From positions 1 through 64,000 of the forward strand of contig CAJVZZ010000011.1 in NCBI GenBank assembly GCA_913020435.1: DNA of 64,000 nucleotides, written 5' to 3'. The notes under the pieces are model-generated. The model had not been told where the DNA came from, searched no databases, and saw nothing but the letters and a program-made list of their open reading frames with translations. The stretch comes from an uncultured Flavobacteriales bacterium (GTDB lineage Bacteria; Bacteroidota; Bacteroidia; Flavobacteriales_G; Salibacteraceae). Shown here one piece after another: positions 59,082 through 64,000 of this stretch. How positions within the stretch are numbered: the stretch's first letter is position 1; each line of letters begins with the position of its first letter. Position numbers and translations under genes: made by a program.

Positions 59082-60410
59082 TTATTTGTCTTCGTTATTT
59101 TCTGATTCTTGATCTAATTCTTCTGCAATAATATGCCCTTCTACATCAACTGTATTGTCTTTGTGATCGATTTCATCTGCGTGCATAAACCGACTGGTGG
59201 TTTTCAATATTCCTGGCAATGCTTCTTGTTTGTCTCTTGTCATTAAAGCCAATGTCATTATTCCGCTACTAATCAAAATCATGTACAACAAAATCCCATT
59301 GTCGAAAAGTGAAATGTTGTAATCTGCAGGAATACTAAAAAAGAGCATTATCGTAATTAACCCCCGCGGGGAAACAAATAGAGATGGCAACATGAAACTA
59401 TTGGCAATAAACCTAAAAAACAAATACCTTATGATAAAAAGCACCCCCAAAAAAATGAGTGCTAACATCAGGACTTCAAGATTAACAAGCGAAGTGATTG
59501 CTATACTCATTCCAAAAACAACAAAAAAGAAGGTTCGCAGTACAAATGATGTTTCCAATGTTATAACCTTGAAATAGTTTAACGTGTCTACTATTTTTTC
59601 GTCGTTAATATGTTTCTTCATAAAGCCGATAAAAAACAGTTTATGATTATTAATTAAAAGCCCAAAAAACAATATAATTAGCAGCGAACTTATGTGCATC
59701 AGTTTACCAACTGCATACAACATCATAAGCACCGAAATAAGGAGAAACAACTTCGTAGAAGTGGTGATCTTTTGAAAAACATACGTTAGTACATAGCTTA
59801 AAATAACAGCAACGACGAGCGTTAATCCGATGTTTAATAAAATACCTACTGCTATATTTTCCCCTTCAGGAGCATTGAAGCCTTGCAATACAAAGTAGAA
59901 GGTCATGATACCCAAAATATCCGAAAATGTAGATTCGTAAATCAGAAACTCTTTACTCTTTTCACCCAAATTAACGACACTCGGAATTACAATTGCGCTA
60001 CTCGTTATTGCCAGTGGAATAGCATAAATCAACGCATTGTTAAGGTCTGCAACAAAAAAGAACTGAATCATGAAAGTGAATGCCGCTGACGTTAGCATTA
60101 GCGCAAGCAAGGCCACGGTGAATGACTTCCATATAATTGGCCACTTTTCTTTTGATAACTCAAGGTCCAATGATGCTTCCAATACAATCATCACCAACCC
60201 AACAATGCCTAGCAGTTCTAAAATTGGAAACCAATCCATGTTCTGTGCTGGATGATCAAAGTAGTGGAGCGTTTGTGTAATGGCGATTCCGGTTCCTATG
60301 AGCATAATCACAGAGGGAATATTGGTTTTTTTAGCCAATACATTGTACAAATACGAAACAATGACTAGTCCGCATAATACGATTATAAGAATGTAAGGAT
60401 TAATACCCAT
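59082..60410 (-). CDS. Cation:proton antiporter (CPA1/CPA2 type)
   Basis: 442 residues with about 12-13 membrane helices and an acidic cytoplasmic tail (DADEIDHKDNTVDVEGHIIAEE). Family marks are LELLGIVGLVMIVLEASLDLEL, AIPLAITSSAIVIPSV and ESTFSDILGIMTFYFVLQ, where the acidic residues of the transport site reside, and FVSPRGLITIMLFFSIP. Exchanges Na+ or K+ for protons across the inner membrane; the ion cannot be read from the sequence. The start overlaps the stop of the upstream gene by one base. In an operon with the secreted unknown upstream and the aldehyde dehydrogenase downstream. Confidence 0.87.
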   Translation of the reverse strand: MGINPYILIIVLCGLVIVSYLYNVLAKKTNIPSVIMLIGTGIAITQTLHYFDHPAQNMDWFPILELLGIVGLVMIVLEASLDLELSKEKWPIIWKSFTVALLALMLTSAAFTFMIQFFFVADLNNALIYAIPLAITSSAIVIPSVVNLGEKSKEFLIYESTFSDILGIMTFYFVLQGFNAPEGENIAVGILLNIGLTLVVAVILSYVLTYVFQKITTSTKLFLLISVLMMLYAVGKLMHISSLLIILFFGLLINNHKLFFIGFMKKHINDEKIVDTLNYFKVITLETSFVLRTFFFVVFGMSIAITSLVNLEVLMLALIFLGVLFIIRYLFFRFIANSFMLPSLFVSPRGLITIMLFFSIPADYNISLFDNGILLYMILISSGIMTLALMTRDKQEALPGILKTTSRFMHADEIDHKDNTVDVEGHIIAEELDQESENNEDK

Positions 60411-61273
60411 TACTTCTTTGCCGCCCTTGAAATCATTACTGGAATACTAGTAGCAATTTGACTTGCCAATTCGGGCATGTTTTCTATGATTATTTCCTTT
60501 TGACTATTTACCATACTGGAAAAGTAGGTTTTTGCCACACCAGAATAAATTTCGTATCCATGCGTATAAACTGAATAGTGCACTTTAATTTCTCGCTGAT
60601 ATTCATCGCCCTCAAACGCCCGATAATCTAACCCTGCCATAGGGCCAACATCAAACTGGTTTATGAAAACATAGAGCACTGACCCGTATTTTCCGTGTAA
60701 ATAATTGAATAGACTAGAATCGGTTATGGTTCGCGCCATAAAACGTTCTTGACCATCATTTTCACTTACTATTTGGCCGTTTTGCATTCTAGTACCGTGC
60801 GATTGAATTTCTTGAGGTTTTTGGTTTTTCAACTTAAGACGCTTCACTTTCTTTGGTGCCCCTTCATTCTCTTGGGGCAACACACGGTAATCTTTTCCTG
60901 ATTTTCCATAAATAGCATACAGGTCTTTTCTTCGATCTTCATCATCTACCATCATTCGAACCACCTGGTAATTGGCATCCGTTTCAATAAAAAGTAAGTT
61001 GTCTAAACCTGTTCTAAAATTACCAACAATTTGTTTGTAAGTCGTGCCATCGGTCTGTCCAATAGATCTGTCAATACTAGACTTGTACATCATTGGCTCA
61101 AAAGGAACCAGCATTAGGGTTGGTTGATCTCCGGGCGTCCAAACCGTATCGTTTTTAAACATAGCCACCTTATTTTGAAAGGCGCCCATAGTTTCGGATT
61201 GAGAGAAACCTAAAGCTGAAATTAAGAGGCTTACAACTAGTAAACGAACCTTGAGAATATTGAAAACATTCAT
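60410..61273 (-). CDS. Secreted protein of unknown function
   Basis: 287 residues with a signal peptide (LLVVSLLISALGFSQ). The mature part has LMLVPFEPMMYKSSIDRSIG, YGKYGSVLYVFINQFDVGP and HYSVYTHGYEIYSGVAKTYFSS and a positively charged middle segment (KKVKRLKLKNQKPQEIQ). I know similar proteins only as conserved Bacteroidota hypotheticals. The first gene of the antiporter/ALDH operon. A near-consensus box TATTTTTA (61285-61278) ends four bases before the ATG, like the leaderless boxes elsewhere. Confidence 0.65.
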   Translation of the reverse strand: MNVFNILKVRLLVVSLLISALGFSQSETMGAFQNKVAMFKNDTVWTPGDQPTLMLVPFEPMMYKSSIDRSIGQTDGTTYKQIVGNFRTGLDNLLFIETDANYQVVRMMVDDEDRRKDLYAIYGKSGKDYRVLPQENEGAPKKVKRLKLKNQKPQEIQSHGTRMQNGQIVSENDGQERFMARTITDSSLFNYLHGKYGSVLYVFINQFDVGPMAGLDYRAFEGDEYQREIKVHYSVYTHGYEIYSGVAKTYFSSMVNSQKEIIIENMPELASQIATSIPVMISRAAKK

Positions 61274-61364
61274 TTGCTAAAAATAGACGGCTTAATCAAG
61301 CATTGTGCCTAATTCCATTCGATTTTGTTCACAGCAACATGTTGCTATTAAATGCTTGAATTTA

Positions 61365-62714
61365 CTACTTAAATATTAGCTTATAGACATCATTTCCGTT
61401 AGCAAAAACAAACAAGGAAAGCAATAAAATAATCCCTGCCATTTGAGCGTATTCCATAAACTTTTCGTTTGGTTTTCTGCCAGAAATCATCTCATACAAA
61501 GTGAACATTACATGCCCACCATCAAGCGCAGGAATAGGTAATAAATTCAATACTGCCAGCATAATACTCAAAAAAGCCGTCAGCTGCCAGAATGTTTGCC
61601 AATCCCAAACTGGGGGAAATAGATTTCCAATTGCAGCAAAACCACCAACACCTTTGTATGCTCCTGTGGTTGGGTTGAAAATTAGTTTCAACTGACGCAA
61701 ATATCCGCTCAATTGATCTCCCGTTTTAGAAACTCCCGCAGGAATAGATTCAAAAAAGCCATACTCTTTAGTGCTCAATTGATAGTATCCTAGTTTTTGA
61801 AGGTCTTCTAGACCTATCATTGAATTCATTACACCAATTTGTCCTTTGTCGTTAATGTTTACTGCAATGTCAATTGGAGAACCATCGCGCTTTACCGTTA
61901 AAGTAATCGGCTGTCCGGCAAACTCTTTCAACGCTACTTTGTATTCATCAAAATACGTATACTCTGTGCCGTTTACAGCCACTATTGCATCTTTAACCAT
62001 CAAGCCAGACGCTTTATTTGGGCTTTCTTCTGGAATTTTTCCAATGATAAAAGGCATTCGATATAAGAACAACATTTTGTTTTCTTTTTCAATCAATGTC
62101 TCTATAAAATTTTCAGGAATTTTCAATGCCTCAGTTGAGCCATCTTCGTGCTGAACATTCACTGTTCCCCCGTATATCATCTCCCCAGTTATACCGGCAA
62201 AACGCTCTATCTTTTTTCCGTTAATATCAAGAACCTTGTCTCCATTTCTGAAACCCATATCCATTGCCAAAGAATCTGTCACCCACATTCCACCAGTTAG
62301 ACTGTCGTTTGGTAAGTATTTTTCTCCCCAACCAAATAAAACCATAGAATGAATTACCATGGCAAGGATTACGTTGACTGTTACTCCACCCATTAGGATA
62401 ATAAGACGTTGCCAAGCCGGTTTACTTCTGAATTCCCACGGCTGTGGTTCTTTTTTCAATTGCTCTGTATCCATCGATTCATCCACCATGCCCGCTATCT
62501 TAACATAACCACCTAGTGGAATCCATCCAATTCCGTATTCAGTTTCTCCTCGTTTAAATTTGAAAAGCGAAAATTTATAATCAAAAAACAAATAGAACTT
62601 CTCGACTTTAGCACCAAATAATTTAGCTGGTAAAAAGTGACCCAATTCATGAAGGACCACTAGGATCGAAAGACTTAGCAGAAGTTGACCAACTTTAATT
62701 AAAATTTCTTCCAT
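61365..62714 (-). CDS. rseP: Site-2 intramembrane zinc protease RseP
   Basis: Cleaves membrane-anchored substrates such as anti-sigma factors inside the bilayer. The zinc site is HELGH in LVVLHELGHFLPAKLFG (residues about 20-36), and the third ligand is in LNLLPIPALDGGHVMF near residue 395. Four membrane helices, with PDZ-like periplasmic parts at about 140-200 and 225-290 (KVLDINGKKIERF; ASGLMVKDAIVAVNGTEY). 449 residues is normal. Upstream lie dxr and a GCGCAAATTTGCGC palindrome. It could process the single-pass N-terminal segments of the cassette barrels, but this is speculation. Confidence 0.95.
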   Translation of the reverse strand: MEEILIKVGQLLLSLSILVVLHELGHFLPAKLFGAKVEKFYLFFDYKFSLFKFKRGETEYGIGWIPLGGYVKIAGMVDESMDTEQLKKEPQPWEFRSKPAWQRLIILMGGVTVNVILAMVIHSMVLFGWGEKYLPNDSLTGGMWVTDSLAMDMGFRNGDKVLDINGKKIERFAGITGEMIYGGTVNVQHEDGSTEALKIPENFIETLIEKENKMLFLYRMPFIIGKIPEESPNKASGLMVKDAIVAVNGTEYTYFDEYKVALKEFAGQPITLTVKRDGSPIDIAVNINDKGQIGVMNSMIGLEDLQKLGYYQLSTKEYGFFESIPAGVSKTGDQLSGYLRQLKLIFNPTTGAYKGVGGFAAIGNLFPPVWDWQTFWQLTAFLSIMLAVLNLLPIPALDGGHVMFTLYEMISGRKPNEKFMEYAQMAGIILLLSLFVFANGNDVYKLIFK

Positions 62715-62731
62715 TCGTTTTTTGTTTGAGC

Positions 62732-62745
62732 GCGCAAATTTGCGC
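62732..62745. promoter_or_regulatory. 14-base perfect palindrome upstream of rseP
   Basis: GCGCAAATTTGCGC, a perfect 14-base inverted repeat, 18 bases before the rseP ATG. Such symmetric sites commonly bind dimeric regulators; no factor is known here. Confidence 0.4.
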
Positions 62746-62811
62746 TTTTGATTTTAGGTATCAGAATTATCTGGAAAGAATGTGAAAAGGACAGGATAAA
62801 AAAGGTTAATA

Positions 62812-63981
62812 TCAAATACTTAGGACTAATTCTTCGGCACGAATTCGAGCCAATTTATCGGTTTGGACATAATCTTCGTAGCTCGGCTTAGCTACAAAAT
62901 CAACATTTTCCATGGTTAGTTGATTAATGTCTGCAATATCCAGAAACTTGATTTTATCTTCCAAAAATGCCTGGACCGAAACTTCATTTGCCGCATTCAG
63001 TACGCAAGCAGTATTTCCCTTTCTATCCAGCGCAGTATAGGCTAGATCTAGATTCTTAAACGTTTTTCGATCGGGTTGCTCAAAAGTCAGGTTTGAATAA
63101 TCCATAAAATTAAATCGTGGAAAATCACTGTGAATCCTATTCGGATATGCAATCGCATATTGAATAGGAAGCTTCATATCTGGCAAACCCATTTGAGCTT
63201 TCATACTTCCATCTTCAAACTGCACGATAGAGTGAATAATCGATTGTGGGTGAACTATTACATCAATTTGAGCTGTTTCAAGAGCAAACAACCATTTAGC
63301 CTCTATTACCTCCAACCCCTTATTCATTAAGCTTGCAGAATCAATGGTGATTTTTGCGCCCATTTCCCAGTTCGGGTGCTTTAGGGCTTGAGCCTTTGTT
63401 ACCGATTTAAGATCATCAATTGTTTTTCCTCTAAATGGTCCTCCAGAAGCAGTCAAATATATCTTTTCGATTTTATTGTGGAATTCTCCCGCCAAACATT
63501 GAAAAATGGCAGAGTGCTCTGAATCTACTGGATAAATATTAACCCCTTTTTCCCGGGCCAATTGTGTTACAATTTCACCAGCAACCACAAGGGTTTCTTT
63601 ATTTGCAAGGGCAATGCTTTTTCCAGCATTAATAGCCGCTAACGTCGGTTTTAGGCCTGCATAACCCACTAAGGCAGTCAAAACGACATCGATTTCCTTC
63701 ATCTCAACTACCTGTGACAAAGCTTCGCTACCAGCATAAACCTTTATATCATCTTCCCAAAGCGCATCCTTTACCTCTTTGAATTTGGATTCATCGGCAA
63801 TCACCACCGCATTGGGTTTGAATTTTTTGGCTTGCTCAATTAATAACTTACTGTTGCGGTTTACGGTTAAGACCTCAACAACAAATTTATCTGCGTGCGC
63901 TTCAATCACTTCTAGTGCCTGCGTGCCTATGCTTCCACTTGAGCCAAGAATGGCAATTCCTTTAGGTTTCTCTTCTTCCAT
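62812..63981 (-). CDS. dxr: 1-deoxy-D-xylulose-5-phosphate reductoisomerase
   Basis: Rearranges and reduces DXP to 2-C-methyl-D-erythritol 4-phosphate with NADPH, the committed step of the MEP isoprenoid pathway. NADPH motif GSSGSIGTQALEVI (residues 13-26); catalytic metal-binding PVDSEHSAIFQCL (Asp/Glu); LTASGGPFRGK; HPNWEMGAKITIDSASLMNKGLEVIEA; and HPQSIIHSIVQFEDGS. 389 residues, complete. The -7 box TACTTTTG is 8 bases upstream. Followed, 97 bases on, by rseP in the same direction; dxr and rseP are neighbours in many bacteria. Confidence 0.97.
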   Translation of the reverse strand: MEEEKPKGIAILGSSGSIGTQALEVIEAHADKFVVEVLTVNRNSKLLIEQAKKFKPNAVVIADESKFKEVKDALWEDDIKVYAGSEALSQVVEMKEIDVVLTALVGYAGLKPTLAAINAGKSIALANKETLVVAGEIVTQLAREKGVNIYPVDSEHSAIFQCLAGEFHNKIEKIYLTASGGPFRGKTIDDLKSVTKAQALKHPNWEMGAKITIDSASLMNKGLEVIEAKWLFALETAQIDVIVHPQSIIHSIVQFEDGSMKAQMGLPDMKLPIQYAIAYPNRIHSDFPRFNFMDYSNLTFEQPDRKTFKNLDLAYTALDRKGNTACVLNAANEVSVQAFLEDKIKFLDIADINQLTMENVDFVAKPSYEDYVQTDKLARIRAEELVLSI

Positions 63982-63989
63982 AAGACCAA

Positions 63990-63997
63990 CAAAAGTA
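63990..63997 (-). promoter_or_regulatory. dxr -7 box TACTTTTG
   Basis: Minus-strand TAnnTTTG match ending eight bases before the dxr ATG, giving a leader of only a few bases. Confidence 0.55.
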
Positions 63998-64000
63998 GCT

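Noticed and set aside
1-64000. Prophage, insertion sequences, conjugative or defence genes
   Set aside because: No integrase, transposase, capsid, restriction or toxin-antitoxin motifs were found in any open frame.

Overview
The window is chromosomal DNA of a low-GC member of the Bacteroidota, most likely a marine Flavobacteriales relative. This rests on the many secreted proteins ending in type IX secretion (T9SS) C-terminal sorting domains, promoter -7 boxes of the Bacteroidota form TAnnTTTG, Bacteroidota-specific families (DUF4837 lipoprotein, lysyl-tRNA synthetase with a C-terminal extension, CPBP protease) and an ExbB-ExbD-ExbD operon. I see no phage, insertion sequence, CRISPR array or rRNA. 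The DNA is gene-dense, with several convergent neighbours overlapping at their ends.

Layout. 1-7.9 kb: the start of a secreted protein, an MltD-type lytic transglycosylase plus DUF4837 lipoprotein, RecO, a LamG/T9SS protein, an SDR oxidoreductase with a cystathionine gamma-synthase-like enzyme, and a DUF3298 lipoprotein. 8-17.8 kb: DUF2147 protein, serine hydrolase lipoprotein, tryptophan 2,3-dioxygenase, a broken truncated-haemoglobin gene, secreted M1 aminopeptidase, a thioredoxin-fold lipoprotein/unknown/FKBP operon, and LysS. 18-32 kb: a T9SS protein, TonB, DinB, Asd and three very large secreted proteins built of lamin-tail, OB-like and carbohydrate-binding-like domains. 32-45.5 kb: QueA/DusB facing a CPBP protease, a 1166-residue outer-membrane protein, the ExbD/ExbD/small membrane protein/ExbB operon, tRNA-Ser(GGA), and a TatD/asparaginase/TMTC-like TPR operon. 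45.6-48.9 kb: a lipoprotein, a secreted protein, DprA without any conventional start codon, a decayed CDGSH protein and a secreted unknown.

49-57.5 kb is the most interesting region. A cassette occurs twice: a T9SS protein with carboxypeptidase-regulatory-like repeats, then an ECF sigma factor, then a protein joining a short cytoplasmic domain and one membrane helix to a periplasmic linker and a C-terminal outer-membrane beta-barrel. Sigma and barrel genes overlap by 4 bases in both copies. A further T9SS protein gene sits between them. I infer an envelope-sensing regulatory system in which anti-sigma factor and outer-membrane receptor are one polypeptide.

57.5-64 kb: an ALDH7-like dehydrogenase, cation/proton antiporter and secreted unknown operon, the site-2 protease RseP and Dxr.

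Other points: two small genes decayed in different ways (haemoglobin, CDGSH), promoter boxes so close to start codons that leaderless mRNAs are likely, a short palindromic element in three intergenic regions, and near-identical C-terminal sorting domains plus terminators in two adjacent giant genes. Functions are assigned by recognising motifs by eye; no database search was run.
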